Assembly: GCA_905182995.1 (NCBI GenBank) | Contig: CAJJDP010000026.1 | Coordinates: 604,879-668,878, forward strand | Length of the DNA stretch: 64,000 bases | From: Paramecium octaurelia | Lineage: Eukaryota > Ciliophora > Oligohymenophorea > Peniculida > Parameciidae | Reading direction: 5' to 3' | Part shown: piece by piece, positions 1 through 12,039 of the stretch | How the letters are laid out: the number at the start of each line of letters is the position of its first letter | Position numbering within the stretch: position 1 is the stretch's first letter | The notes under the pieces: generated by a model | Databases searched by the model: none | What the model saw: the letters and a program-made list of their open reading frames with translations, nothing else | What the model was told of the DNA's origin: nothing | Program-made: the position numbers and the translations under genes

Positions 1-856
1 GTAAAAATCATATTGAAACACTAAAAATGGGTTTGTCTCTAACAAATTTTAAACTTATTTGATATTGTTCTATTTTGCAGCAAAAATAAATTCCTTTGAA
101 TTCTAGGATGCAAATGCTGTTCGCTGAAATATCTATTATTTGATTATCTCAGGTATAGTGAGATTAAGCAATTTAATTTTCTTTAAAGAGCGCATCAATA
201 AGTTGACTTTTCTGTAATTTTTCATTTTGTTTACACTTGGAAAACATCTTGAAATTGTGGGATTTAATTTTAAAGTAGATTTAACTGATAATTCATGAAA
301 TTTCAAATTAGATTTTTCTAAGCAGATGTCTTATAAGTGCATCTCTTTTTTTGATCTATTTTAAAGATTTTATGATTTTAACTCCCTTATTTTTGAATAT
401 TACAAAGATGTTTAAGTTTCTAAATTTTATTAAGCAGTTTTTGGTTTTTAGTCAAAGAAAAATCCGTTAATATTTTGTTATGGTTATTTAATAAATTTAC
501 GATGGTTTTGGTTAATGTTTTTTTAGGATAGACATTGAAATGGTTAAATGGCTTCTACATTTTTATAATCGTCTGCATTGTAATGAACCAAATGTTTAAG
601 GGAATGATTTCTTAAGAATTCCCTAATTTGGTTATCGGTTGGAATGCTGATCTTTTCTTTCTTCATCAAAGATACCATCTTATTAGGAGGCAGAGCAAAA
701 AATTGATAATCATAATCTATTTGGTTGAAGCATTGTACCTTTAACAGCCAAGCGATGTTTGAGTTCAGGAAACCAAGGCTTGGCTGTATTAATCATGCCT
801 CTGTTTGGAGGGGTTTACTTATTGATTATTCTTTTGTAATAATCTTACTCAAACAT
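1..856 (-). CDS. Ankyrin-repeat protein, 3' end cut by window edge
   Basis: Reading from the ATG at 856 toward position 1 gives 278 open codons after removing one 22-nt intron (GTACAATG...AATAG, about 735-755). TAA and TAG occur repeatedly and must code for glutamine. The last visible stretch (residues about 245-278) contains EFIFAAKQNNIKQVQNLLE followed by NPFLVFQYD, a typical ankyrin-repeat helix pair, so repeats probably continue beyond the window. The N-terminal 240 residues are basic, Q/N-rich and match nothing I know. Ankyrin repeats usually bind other proteins; partner and role are unknown. It lies head-to-tail after the FAM161 gene stop with about 54 bp between. Confidence 0.75.
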
Positions 857-910
857 TTTATTAGTATTAAATTATAAAATATATTTATTCATTCTGATCC
901 AAAATCCTGG

Positions 911-3900
911 TCATTCTTTTTCAAAATCATCTTCATATCCATGTTTCTTTAAATAATGTATATCGTCAAGCATAGCCTTCTCTTCTTTATTGAAATACTC
1001 GTCTCTATTCATGACTCCGTTTTACTTCAGCATTTTATCAATTTTGTTCAGTTATTTCATTTTCTCTAATTCTACGTCTCTTTTGGTGGCTAATATAGTT
1101 TTTATTTGATATTACGTCTCTCAACAAGCAAAGGCTATTCAGTAGCCTTCCTTTTACAATTTTCAATGATTTGTTTTTGTTTCATCTCCTATTCTTTGGA
1201 TTCCTTCTTTAATTGAGCAATTCTATCTTTTCTCTATTGTTCAAGTTTCTTGGAATTATCTTAAATTGCTTCCGATTATTAAACTCTTTATTTGAACTAG
1301 GAAATAAGAATAAAAAATACTTTTTCTTTTCTGGCCAGTCTTTCTTATTCTTCTTTTTTGAGTTGTTCTTACTTCTCAGCTTTCTTGATTCTCTCTTTTT
1401 TCAAGAACTCACAATTGCTTTCCCATTTCTTAGTAGAAGGCGGTTATCTGGCAGGTTTTATACTCATTTTTTTTCTTGCTTCTTCAATTTTATCCTCCTT
1501 TACTGGATTGATTTTAGTTTCATTCTCTCTATCAAGATAGGGTCTATCTACACCTTTGTGAGATTGTTGGAAATTAAAAGGCTCAGGTTCAGTGGTTCTC
1601 ATTTATAGTTTTTTGCGATTTAATTGATCCTAAAAGGATGAGTGTAATTTCTCAAAATCTGGGATGGGTTTAGCTTTGTAAGATAATTGAGTTTTCATAT
1701 ATTTGGGTGATTATGGCTACCCTTATTTCTATCTTTCGTGCATCTCCATTCTAGGAGGCATCCTTGAACTCATAGCTAATTCTTAAGCATGTTTAGCAAT
1801 TCGTTCTTTTCTCTTGGTTTCTTCATCTTGTTCCATTTGTCTAAGTAATTCTACATGAACATGCCAAGGTATTGCTTTGGCTTTAAAAACAAACCTTTCT
1901 CTTTCCTCCCAATACTTTCTGCGTGGTTTTTTTGATGAATTCTTATCTCTTTTATAAAATGAAAATGGTCTTTCATTTTTAAGAGTCAATTAAACACTAT
2001 TCTTCTTGACTTCTTCTCTACGTTTTTCATTATCATTGATGATTTTTTCATACAAACCATCTTATTTTACAATTTAGGGGACTTCTTTGGCCTTGAAACT
2101 CTTGAATGAATTGCTTCTCTTCTTTTCTTCCAACATTTCTTATAACTTCTTCTCTCTGATTGAAATGGAACGTTCTTTTTCTCTCTTATCAAAATTGAAT
2201 GGTTATGGTTGAGTTACTTTAAATTGATAATCACTTGGTTTTGAATGTGCACCATATTATGGTTTAGGTTGAATGGCCGACAAGAAATCCTCTTTAGTTA
2301 TAGGTGTTTTTGATGTTAATGATTTTTTACGATGAGAATATGTCAATAATGCTTATTAACTTGGATGTTTTTTTATTAATCTTTCTCTAGGTAACATCTT
2401 ATCCTAATAGGTGTGTAATTCTGGATCTGAATCATATCCATCAATTCTATTTTCATCATTTTATAATGCTTCAGTCACATTTACACTTTTAGCCAGACTT
2501 GCAACTTCTTCATTGAATTTAGGCTGTCCTCTTCTTGTAAAGTAACTCATAAACTCTTGAAATGTCAAATACTCCTCCGCCGTTTCTTCAATTCTTTTTA
2601 ATACTTACTCCAAGGTTTCCTCTTTGATATCGCTTTTCTTAGATTATTTTCTAACGATTTGCTTTCTTAGTTATGAATAGAGTGGCGCTCTTCTTATACA
2701 TTCAATGAGATCAAAGGATGTAACATAATCATCCATTACAATCTTATTGAATTAATCTTTGATCAACTATTGCAATTCTTCAGGTGCATCAATTCTATCC
2801 TGATCATCCACCTATTTTTGAGACTCCTTTAGATTTGCAAACGATAACTGCTATTTGCTCACCATAGTGTCATATTCAAATGCATCCATGAATTGTTTCC
2901 ATGATATGTACGGGAATTCAAAAGCCTAAGCCTCTAATTATGATAGGATAGATTCTAAATTAAGAATTTTATCGATTGCTGCAACGTAGGCTGCTTAAAC
3001 ATGCAACATTCTCACTACTTATATGTCATTACGAAATGCCTAGATTAGTTCCTTTCTCGAGGCAATCATATCATTCTGCAATTGATCAAATATATTCTTT
3101 AAGATCTAGATTTAGTCTTCATTCAATAAACAGCTTGAAACTTACTATTATTGAGACACATGACTCAATCCACCAAATGCTTCATGATCATATTGACTCT
3201 TGTACTTTTACAAAAACTTTGTAAACTCACTTTATGTGAAAACGCCTTATTGTTTTGTTGGGAATTTGTTGACTTGTTGATTTAAATCCTTAGGATTTAT
3301 ATTGAAAGCTTCCATAATTTCTGGATTAGAAATCAAGTATTTAATAGTTTGGATTTTATCAATGAGACCTACTTGTTTCTATTATGAATTAAGATGTATT
3401 TACATTATCTATTTGTTTGAATATCTGTTCACATAATTGTTATTCTGACATTGATTAATCCCTTTTCTTATCCTTTTTGCTCTTACTTTTACTTATACTC
3501 TTGCTTTTACTGAGTGAGGAATCATTTCCTAGAACACTTCTATCTTTAAATACTGCTTTGTTAATGTGTTTTTTATTCCATCTTCCTCTATTTGGACTTG
3601 TACTCTGGTACAAGTCGAATTCTAATTTCTCTTGAGAACTATTTCTACTCAAATCTTGCTTTCTTTTATTTCTCAAATAATTTTTGAATTTCTTTTAGAA
3701 ATCATCGTCAGATATCAACTTAGATTCAGATTTGAATTTTTGTAATTTTTGTTTAGGTAACACTCCTTTTAAAAAATCACCATGTGGGCCTTCAATATCC
3801 TTCTGAGAGCGCTAAGAAGATAATTACAATTTAAATTACTCTCAATTTATCAATATTAACTGGTTCTTCATGATAAGTCACTTTAACTTTGGGACTCTTG

Positions 3901-4352
3901 GATCGTTAACTTTTTGGATTGTAACTTTTACTTCTTACGTCACTCAATCTCATTTACTCGTATTGCTCAGCTATGGGACGCATTGATTATCTATGCTCCT
4001 CTAGCATTTTCTCTAATTCTTAAGAAGTCAGTCTCTAGGTACTTACTTTCTATTTAATCACCAAAGGAGTTGGGGGTTTCGGGGGCAAATAATTCAATTG
4101 CTCTTGCTACAGGGATACACAATAGTCTCTTACTTTATCTTAGATCATTTGCTTGGAAACTCTCAGATGATCCCCTCTATGATCATTTGCTCTAACAGAG
4201 TCATCGTCAGGCATTATTCCCAGCTAACTAAAGAGCTCATCCTTGGTTGGAAGGTCATTATTGATATGCTATTGCTAATATTTCTTGCCTCGTGCTATTT
4301 CAGCTGGCATCTTGAATCCACCTGAACCTGATGTTTGTTTTTGTACAATCAT
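911..4352 (-). CDS. FAM161-family (UPF0564) coiled-coil protein
   Basis: This gene encodes about 1112 residues after removing four introns (28, 25, 24 and 26 nt), which leaves exactly 1113 codons. The C-terminal third carries the FAM161 pattern: ERPFSFYKRD, then VFKAKAIPWHVH, SSRMPPRM, and KAKPIPDFEKLHSSF, followed by a long Lys/Glu-rich helical tail. In animals FAM161A sits at the centriole and ciliary base and binds microtubules; a basal-body or ciliary role here is inference. The N-terminal two thirds hold Ser/Lys-rich low complexity and helical segments without a known domain. The start ATG lies 13 bp from the start of the divergent DRG1 gene; a second in-frame ATG about 14 codons later is an alternative start. 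Confidence 0.8.
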
Positions 4353-4365
4353 ATTTTAATTAAAA

Positions 4366-5550
4366 ATGACCACAGCATAAAAGATTGCCGAAATTGAGGC
4401 CGAAATGATGAGGACCCAAAAAAACAAGGCCACATCATACCATTTAGGATTGTTGAAGGCTAAATTGGCTAAACTCAAGAGAGAAATGATTGATTCCTCC
4501 TCTAAAAAGGGTGGTGGCACTTAAGAAGGATTTGAAGTTTCTAAGAGTGGAGATTCTCGTATTGGTATGATAGGATTTCCCTCGGTGGGCAAGAGTACGC
4601 TGCTTACTAAACTGACAGGAGTGTTTTCTAAAATTGCAGCTTATGAATTTACAACTCTGACATGCATACCTGGAGTAGAGATTATTCAATATTTTAATAG
4701 GTGTTACAACACAAGGGTGCCAAAATCTAATTGCTTGATTTGCCAGGAATTATCGAGGGTGCTAAGGATGGCAAAGGTCGAGGTAAACAGGTTATTGCTG
4801 TGGCTCGTACTTGCAATTTAATTTTGATTGTGTTGGATGCCACAAGACCTATGGTTCATAAAAAAATCATTGAAAGAGAACTTGAAGGATTTGGCATCAG
4901 ATTGAATAAATAACCACCATAAATAGAATTCAAGAAACGAGACAAAGGAGGTATTACCATTTCTAGAACACATGATGCTCCAAGATTAGATGATGAAACA
5001 ATAAAAGTATTTACCTTGTTATTAATATCAAATAGGCCATCTTACGTGAATACAAGATCAACAATTGTGACATCAATCTTAAATGTGATGCTACCGATGA
5101 AGACTTGATTGATATTATTGAAGGCAATCGTAAGTACATCCCATGCCTTTACGTAATGAATAAGATCGACGATATCACTTTGGAAGAACTCAATGTTTTG
5201 GACAAGATTCCACATTACGTGCCCATCTCTGCCTTTTTGGAATGGAATTTGGATGAATTAGTGGAAAGAATTTGGGATTACTTAGATCTGATTCGTATTT
5301 ACACCAAACCAAAAGGATTAGAACCAGGTATATATAATCATAGATTTGAATAGATTACAATGCTCCTGTTATTTTGCAAAGAAAGTTTTCAACCATCACT
5401 GACTTTTGTAATAAGTTACATAAAAGCATGATTAAGGACTTCAGATATGCACTAGTATGGGGAGCTAGTGTGAAATACAATCCACAGAAAGTAGGAAAGG
5501 ATCATTAATTATTAGATGAAGATATTGTTTAAATTGTTAAAAAAATCTGA
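4366..5550 (+). CDS. DRG1: Developmentally regulated GTP-binding protein 1
   Basis: Three introns (26, 29, 26 nt) split a 367-residue protein, the same length as human DRG1. It starts [20 protein letters not shown], matching the family N-terminus. G1 is GFPSVGKST near residue 70, G3 is DLPG near 115, followed by [10 protein letters not shown], and G4 is NKID near 250. The TGS-like C-terminus has IYTKPKG and ends DIVQIVKKI. DRG1 is a conserved OBG-type GTPase that works with DFRP partners on ribosome-linked regulation. It shares a 13-bp intergenic start region with the FAM161 gene. Three codons read TAA or TAG where other eukaryotes have glutamine, directly supporting the ciliate code. Confidence 0.97.
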
Positions 5551-5570
5551 AGTTAATAATAAATTTATAT

Positions 5571-6461
5571 ATGTTACGAAATCAACTTTAATTCCAGCAG
5601 TCTTGCTAAACAAATATCGACTCTATCAAGAATCCTAAGAGAACCATCAAACCGCATCAATACGATTCTTGCATCAACAACCCTCTCACTTAGCAGTTCT
5701 CCAATGTCAAATTGGCATCCACACTAAGTATGGGAAGATCAATATTTCAGAAGCAATTAGAACAAATGAAAAAGCAGTATATTGTCAGAACTGGGTACAT
5801 AAGGATAGCTGATCCAGAGATCTTGAATGAGTTGTTTGAATTAAACTTAGAGAACATGAAGAAGAAATACTCTAAGTATAGTAATATACATTAACTGAAC
5901 ATCCCAAAAGACATGATCAAAATATTCATGAAATTTGGATATCAAGAAATCAATAAATTCATGTAGATGTCTATTGTTCACTTGTTGTTTGAATATAAAT
6001 CATTGTTGCAATATTAGGATAAATGGGAGAAAGATGCAGTTATTGCATTAACATCAATAGCATTTATCAAATAAGATTGTTTGTATCCTCAAGTCATGAT
6101 TGTTTCTCCAGATGATCAAAGTGCTATTGCTATCAAAGTCATGCTTGATCATCTAAATATCTACTACAACAATGTGTATCAAGTATCAAAAAAGAATTCT
6201 ATTGTTTAAGATCGAAAGTACTTAAAGGAAGCATAGATTGTGATAGGAACTGCAGATCGCTTATATTATGTGATTCAACAAAAGTACCTGAACCCAATAT
6301 TCTTGGAGAGTGTGGTGTTTTAGGAGTTTAGTCAAACTACAGACTTAGGATTCAGGAAGGACATTGAAAGTATCCTAAGAATACTTCCGAAATCAACATC
6401 TAAGCATTTCTTCTTCAGCCAGGTCTTCAGTATAGAAGAACATGATATTTTAGATATTTGA
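5571..6461 (+). CDS. Degenerate DEAD-box helicase-like protein, first RecA lobe only
   Basis: A single exon of 296 residues starts 20 bp after the DRG1 stop. From about residue 110 the order of segments matches the first RecA lobe of DEAD-box helicases: LNIPKDMIKIFMKFGYQEIN resembles the Q-motif region, MIVSPDDQSAIAIKVM motif Ia, IVIGTADRLYYVI motif Ib (TPGRL), and VVFQEFSQTTDLGFRKDI the DEAD-RMLDMGF region. The Walker A lysine loop is missing and DEAD is replaced by QEFS, so ATPase activity is very unlikely. No second lobe follows; the frame ends in TGA. The ORF is otherwise intact, so it may be expressed as a non-catalytic protein or be a decaying copy. Confidence 0.7.
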
Positions 6462-6532
6462 TTCTTTTTGAGATTAAGAATTTCAATAAATACATTAGCT
6501 GTATATATATTATTTTTTCTAAATGGTAATTT

Positions 6533-7752
6533 TCATTAACTCTTTGGTAGAATGCTATCCTTATATAAGATTCCTCTAATGAAATGATTTTAGTTGTCAA
6601 CATAAACATCAGTTGCCAATTCAGTGCTTGGTGGAACTGGGTCAACTTTGGCTTATTCAACAGCAATATCAATTTCATTTTAAGCAGTGTTATCGATTTC
6701 CTATTTTGAATAAAGTCATCAAATACTTCCAATTAATGTTCATCAGCCACTTTGTTTTCAAGAATAATGTTTTTAACATAGTTGATACAATCTCTGGTCT
6801 TTCTCTATTATTGAACTTCCTCTCTTGTTCTGTAGGTGACACCTGGATCACTCATGGAATGACCATGATATCTATAAGTCATGGCTTCAATGAAGATTGG
6901 TCCCTTTTCAAGACAGTGTTTCTTGGCGAATTTGAGTGTCTCTCTAACTTAGAATACATTGTTTCCATCAATCTAATAAATCGCTAATATATATACTTGT
7001 ATTCCTGGAATGACATCTCCTCTGGTGTAGAATTTGGTATTGGCACTGGCTCTGTCAATTGATGTTCCCATACCGAACAAGTTGTTTTCGATGAAATAGA
7101 TAGCTGGTAAATGCCAAAGTTGAGCCATATTGGCAGCTTCATACAATTATCCTTGATTGGCTGCTCCATCTCCAAACATGATCAAAGTCACATTTGGCTT
7201 TTTGAGATATTTTTAAGCAAATGCCAATCCTGTTCCCAATGGAATTTGGGCACCCACAATTCCATGACCACCATAAAAATTGGTGGCTTTTTTGTAGTAA
7301 TGCATTGATCCTCCCTTACCCTTTGTACTACCAGTTTGCTTTGCCATCATTTCAGCAATAATCTGATGAGGAGTATCACCTCTGAGTAATGCTATGCAAT
7401 GATCTCTGTATGCTGTGATAACGCAGTCATCAAATGTTAATCCTGCATGTAATCCTTCGTAAATTGATTCTTGACCGTCGGCCAGATGCAAGAAACCTAG
7501 ATAGCATTTAGATATGATGTACCTCTAATCAATCTCTGTTTGTAGAGATTGTCACAAGCAATTTCCATACGTCTTTGCAATTACATACTCTTATAATAAG
7601 CGAGCAATTCAGCCGATGTTGTGGTGGCTGTTTGGGGGAGTTAATCGAGTTCCAAATGATGCACTTTGAAAGGAGGCTAGGCTTTATAAATTCTATTGTA
7701 CTAATTTGACAGAAATACTCGAAAAGCAGGACCTGGAGATTCTGAAAATCAT
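6533..7752 (-). CDS. PDHA1: Pyruvate dehydrogenase E1 alpha subunit, mitochondrial
   Basis: This gene encodes 372 residues after removal of four introns (25, 26, 24, 26 nt). The first residues, [16 protein letters not shown], look like a mitochondrial presequence. Core landmarks follow: [55 protein letters not shown], and the thiamine-diphosphate motif GDGAANQGQ near residue 178. [13 protein letters not shown], the phosphorylation-loop region of the family, is present near residue 280. The enzyme performs thiamine-dependent decarboxylation of pyruvate as the alpha2beta2 E1 component of the pyruvate dehydrogenase complex in the mitochondrial matrix. It ends 72 bp from the stop of the upstream DEAD-box relic (convergent). 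Confidence 0.96.
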
Positions 7753-8129
7753 TAATGAATAATTTAAAATATATTTATATATTTATGAACTTAGATTATT
7801 TTATTAAATACACTTTTTTAATGAGTATTATTTTGCTATTTTTAGGTTGTTTTTGTGTCCTCTTGAAAGGATTAGCAAGAATAAAAAATAGGGTCACTTT
7901 ACTCATATTTTCAACTTGGTTATAATTTAATTATAATTAATTAGCATTTACAAATCAATAAATGCATAGGTGCATATATTGATTTAAGTTAATTTAATTA
8001 ATTTTTTTGATAAAATATGAAATGATATTATTATTATAATATTTTCTCCTTTCAAATTAATCATTAATGCCTTATTTATGCTTAAAATTAAAAATGGATA
8101 TAGTTTAATTAATTTGATTAAAAATTGAG
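7753..8129. other. AT-rich intergenic region
   Basis: This is a 377-bp spacer between the divergent starts of the PDH E1 alpha gene and the next plus-strand gene. It is very AT-rich with many TTAATTAA-like runs. I see no gene; it presumably holds both promoters. Confidence 0.6.
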
Positions 8130-9170
8130 ATGGATTAGCATTTACTAACCACTTCTTGTAGTGATGAAGATGAAGAAAACAACAACTTGAAATAAGTCTA
8201 ACTTGTTGTGTTCCCCAAAAGGTTTCTTAATCCCCTTACAACCTTTAGAATGAATGGAGTAATATTCCTTTTTTAACTAATTAACTAGGATTTTCATCTC
8301 TATTCTGATGCCAAAAATATTGTCTTCAATAATAATCTTAAATTGGGAGTTAGCAGCCAAAATCCATACAAAAAGGTCTCTAAGGTTTTGATCGACAGAG
8401 GAAGACTGGTCATTTAGTACACCCAATTAGATTTTTCGATAACTCCATGGGAATATGTTGTAAAAAAGTTGGATAGTTATGGCGACGCAGATATTCATTA
8501 ACTGAGTCGATACATTTAAAAATACAATGAATCTCTTAAAGACGGGCTTCAACAAGTGTAAGGGTCATTCGAAGTATGTTTAAAATCATAACACATAATT
8601 AGAATCCTGTACCTAACTACAGAGCCTCAGGACTCTATCAATACAAATACATCAAAGATCTCGACCAGCTATTTATCTCCCAAGTCTAGTATGACATCAA
8701 ACTCATCGAAGAACTTGGCTACAATATATTGTCATTCATTGATTCGTGTCTGAAGTATGGAATTCCAGAGTAATTATTTCATTTCAATTCTTTCCAGGAT
8801 CTCTCTCAAGTACGGAAGTACAAATTAAGAATATTACAAAAATATAATGGAATTTGCCAAGCCATTAGCTCATCCAGAATAGACCCAAGATTATTATTTA
8901 TATTCTCATCTATATCCAGAGGTATTACTAAATCTAAACTCAAAGGGGTTGAAGACAGAGGTAGCTTTGCAAGTTGAACACTTGTCGAACTCGACCGAAG
9001 AAGAGCAACTCATCAACTTTAATATTTATTACAATTATTAACCACAGTAAAATTCCATCTAATTCAATACTAATGATAAAAAGACCAAGCAACGGAATTG
9101 CATTTCCCATTACTATTCACTTCAAGAGAATCAATTTCAAAGATGTGGATATAAAAAAGTGAAGATTTGA
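8130..9170 (+). CDS. Unknown protein, 317 aa
   Basis: Removing three introns (30, 29, 28 nt, GT...AG) gives exactly 318 codons starting MDQHLLTTSCSDEDEENNN. The protein looks soluble and globular, with an acidic N-terminal tip, a central Tyr-rich helical part (YRASGLYQYKYIKDLDQLF) and a Gln/Asn-rich C-terminus ending RCGYKKVKI. I do not recognise a domain, signal peptide or membrane segment. The three in-phase introns and even amino-acid composition argue that it is a real gene. It runs convergently toward the CDC25-like gene, with 330 bp between the stops. Confidence 0.75.
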
Positions 9171-9500
9171 ACACTTATTATATCTAACGACAATCCATAT
9201 TATATATTATTGATAAAATTATTTAATTTATAACAGTACATTCCCTTCGGTTCAAAAACCAAATGATTCAACCTGTAACTGTCAACAAAATATAATAAGA
9301 TTCTTCATTACATATATTCAAAACCATAAATCAAAATTAGCCAAATTTGCATTAGCAATTTCAATTTCAACTTCAACTCAAAAACAAAATGAATTAAGAA
9401 TAAATTAATTATCTCAAATCCTTACATTAATTCTATTTAAATAACATTTTTATTTCTCTAAATTTATAATAATATAAATAAAGCGCAATTCAATTCATAT
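9171..9500. other. Intergenic region between convergent genes
   Basis: These 330 bp of AT-rich sequence lie between two stop codons. I see no gene, RNA or repeat in it. Confidence 0.6.
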
Positions 9501-10352
9501 TCAAACAACAAGTTATTTTCTATAATTATTCTTTTGTTTCACAATAATCCTTCTTTATTATTCTTTGTCCAATTGTTACTCATAGGCAGGATCATTCATT
9601 GAAATATAAAATCCATTACACAAGTGAGAGAAATTCTAGTAGAACTTTGAGTACCCATCACACAATAGGTATAAGTTGTTATAAGTTAATTTTGGATATT
9701 AATTAATACTCCTGTCTAATTTTCGAATCTCAAAATATCTAAATTAAATTTTTATTTTTACTTTTCGAGACTTCTTTTTATTGAGAATTCACAATATAAC
9801 ACCACAATTTTCTTTGACTATTCGCTTTAACTGAATAATTCATCGAATAAATTTGTCGAATGACTCAAATGGACAGCCCCCATAATGTGTCCACCTTCAA
9901 ATTCATATTGGTATCGACAATCGTAAATAATTAGATCAGATTATTTCATTGCTTTAACCTAAAGAATAATGTTAGAAAATACTAATGTATCACCACTTAT
10001 GTACTGAATGTTATTCTCTACTCGATGTTCTAGTATCAACTCTTCCTACTACTCCTTTAACATTTTTTTCCTAATCATAATTATTTTTTTATTACATATC
10101 ATATATATATTTATTGATTCCAGCTTCTTGTTCTTTTTATTCTTCTGCTACTTACTTAACCTTCTAAGTCCCTTCTAAGCAGCATTGACTATTATCAACC
10201 TAATCTCTTTTTATTTTCTTTCTGCAATAAAGCCCCATCGTTGGACAATCGTCATTAATTTCCTTAAATTCATTTTATTTTAACATTAGCAACTCAGAGT
10301 CTGCCTTAGTTACTAGGGAACTCATCAATAAGTTTTTGAGAAAGATATCCAT
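9501..10352 (-). CDS. CDC25-type dual-specificity phosphatase
   Basis: Two introns (25 and 23 nt) leave 268 codons. The C-terminal half is a rhodanese/CDC25 catalytic domain: LIIYDCRYQYEFEGGHIMGA, then VVLYCEFSIKRS with the CX5R active site (Cys about residue 174), then IRKLDRSINQYPKL and NNLYLLCDGYSKFYQ, which match the conserved sequence of animal and yeast CDC25. CDC25 removes inhibitory phosphates from Thr/Tyr of cyclin-dependent kinases. The first 120 residues are a charged Gln-rich tail, shorter than the regulatory region of animal CDC25, so it could also be an Acr2/IBP5-like small relative; the motif after CX5R favours CDC25. Confidence 0.85.
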
Positions 10353-10741
10353 TTTTAATACAAAAGCTTAAAGTTATTTTAATTAGTAGAAAATTCATTC
10401 ATTAAGAATGTTCTTTAGATAATTAATTTTAAATTAATTTATCCTAATTAAATTTTCTTAGCACATTAAAAAGCATTTATTAGTTTATAGAACTTTGTTG
10501 GAAACAGTCGAAAACAGTATAGACAATACGATACATCTATCAAGCTGAATTAAAGAGATGCTTGTGGTTTTTTTATTGTAAATTTAAATTTTTTTATATT
10601 TACTATGAAAAAAAATGCGGCAAATTTAAAATAATGGCAACTTTAATCACGAACAAAAAGCCATAGTTTTCATTTCGACTTAAAATATATTAAAATCTAT
10701 GCCAAAGGTTATTTCTTCTATGTACACAAATTGATTACTAA
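10353..10741. other. AT-rich intergenic region
   Basis: This 389-bp spacer separates the divergent starts of the CDC25-like gene and the next membrane-protein gene. I see no gene or repeat. Confidence 0.55.
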
Positions 10742-11853
10742 ATGGGTGTGTATTTTTGTTAATTACTTAATATTTTTAAATATAAAGTTTAAGCCACAAT
10801 TAGAAGCCCAATAAAACTAGTTTAAAGTGTAATTGGTGTGAAAAGTGAATGAATTACAATTTCTAGAATTTAATATTAATGTAGTTGTGAATAATACTAA
10901 TATATTCATCTAAAGAATTATTATTATCATTAAAAATGTCACTCATAGTTTATGGTACAAAGTTAATGAAGTAGATATTATTTACTAATTCTAGCCTTTA
11001 TTGTGTGTTCCAAATCACTTGGAAGACCTAATAAGCTTTCAAAAATTCGAATTCAGAATTCGAGGATACTTTATTAATCAAATGGTAATGTTGTAGAGAT
11101 TATTCAGGGTGCTCCTTTACTCCTTCATCGAATTAGAATGGATGTTTACTTTATTATTAGAATTGATCCCCTTTGGTTTTATAGTTCCATTTATCATCAA
11201 AGGATATATAATCTTACCTCACTCAAGATGGCATAATATCGTTTATAAATTCATCCAAAACTTGGAAATGGATGAATATACAAACAACTTTTTCATTTAC
11301 TTTACAAAATTAATGAGATACATCCTGATTCCTTGTTTAAGCGTATGTGTTTATTTTAGTCTTAAGGTAGTGGAGAATTGCATAGATTTAGTAAGAGCTG
11401 ATGAATTAGAGGCTTTGGAGTTGAAAGTTATCAGGATAAAGGAGAAAATCCTCAATAAAATTTAATCTGTATAAATGAACAAATAGAAACACAGATCAAG
11501 AAATTCAGAGACCATAGAGCACAACAATAAGAATAAATAACTTATGAGCGTACTAGCCAAGGTCTAAGACAATCATTAATTTAAAGACTATAATTTGATA
11601 TTCAATCCTTTGGATAATGAAATCCAATTCATTGATCCTATGAGTATGGAATGCATTCATAAAAGTAAAATCTTTAAGATTGAATCTAGGGAATCTCATA
11701 CTCATTAGTATTAGTGATGATTTTTCATTGAAAGCTACGTATGAAGATGGAGATGGTAATTTGGAAAGCATTAAACTGCATAATAGCGAGGATATTAATA
11801 AGTGGTTAATACCAGTTCTTGAAATTTTGATTTAATAAAATTAAGATGAATGA
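10742..11853 (+). CDS. Putative multi-pass membrane protein
   Basis: Two introns (22 nt beginning GTG, and 25 nt) give 355 codons. The middle, about residues 95-220, holds three to four hydrophobic segments, for example WMFTLLLELIPFGFIVPFII and LIPCLSVCVYFSLKV, followed by a charged helix (VRADELEALELKVIRIKEK) and a soluble C-terminal part of about 110 residues ending ILIQQNQDE. I do not recognise the family. The 5' end is the weak part: the first intron starts with GTG rather than GTA, and a later ATG near 11090 is an alternative start. The 3' half, including the second intron, is well supported by frame restoration. Confidence 0.65.
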
Positions 11854-12039
11854 TTATGAGATATTATATCCTTCAAATAGTTATTTGATATATTGTATGA
11901 TGGAAACTCGATTGTCTTATTATCAATTTTCTTTAGTTGACTAATCATATCTTTCTTTGAGGGATTTGAAGTGAAAATATATTTCGAATGTAGAAGGCAT
12001 AATACATAAAATAATTTAATTTATTTAATTTGGTAAGAT

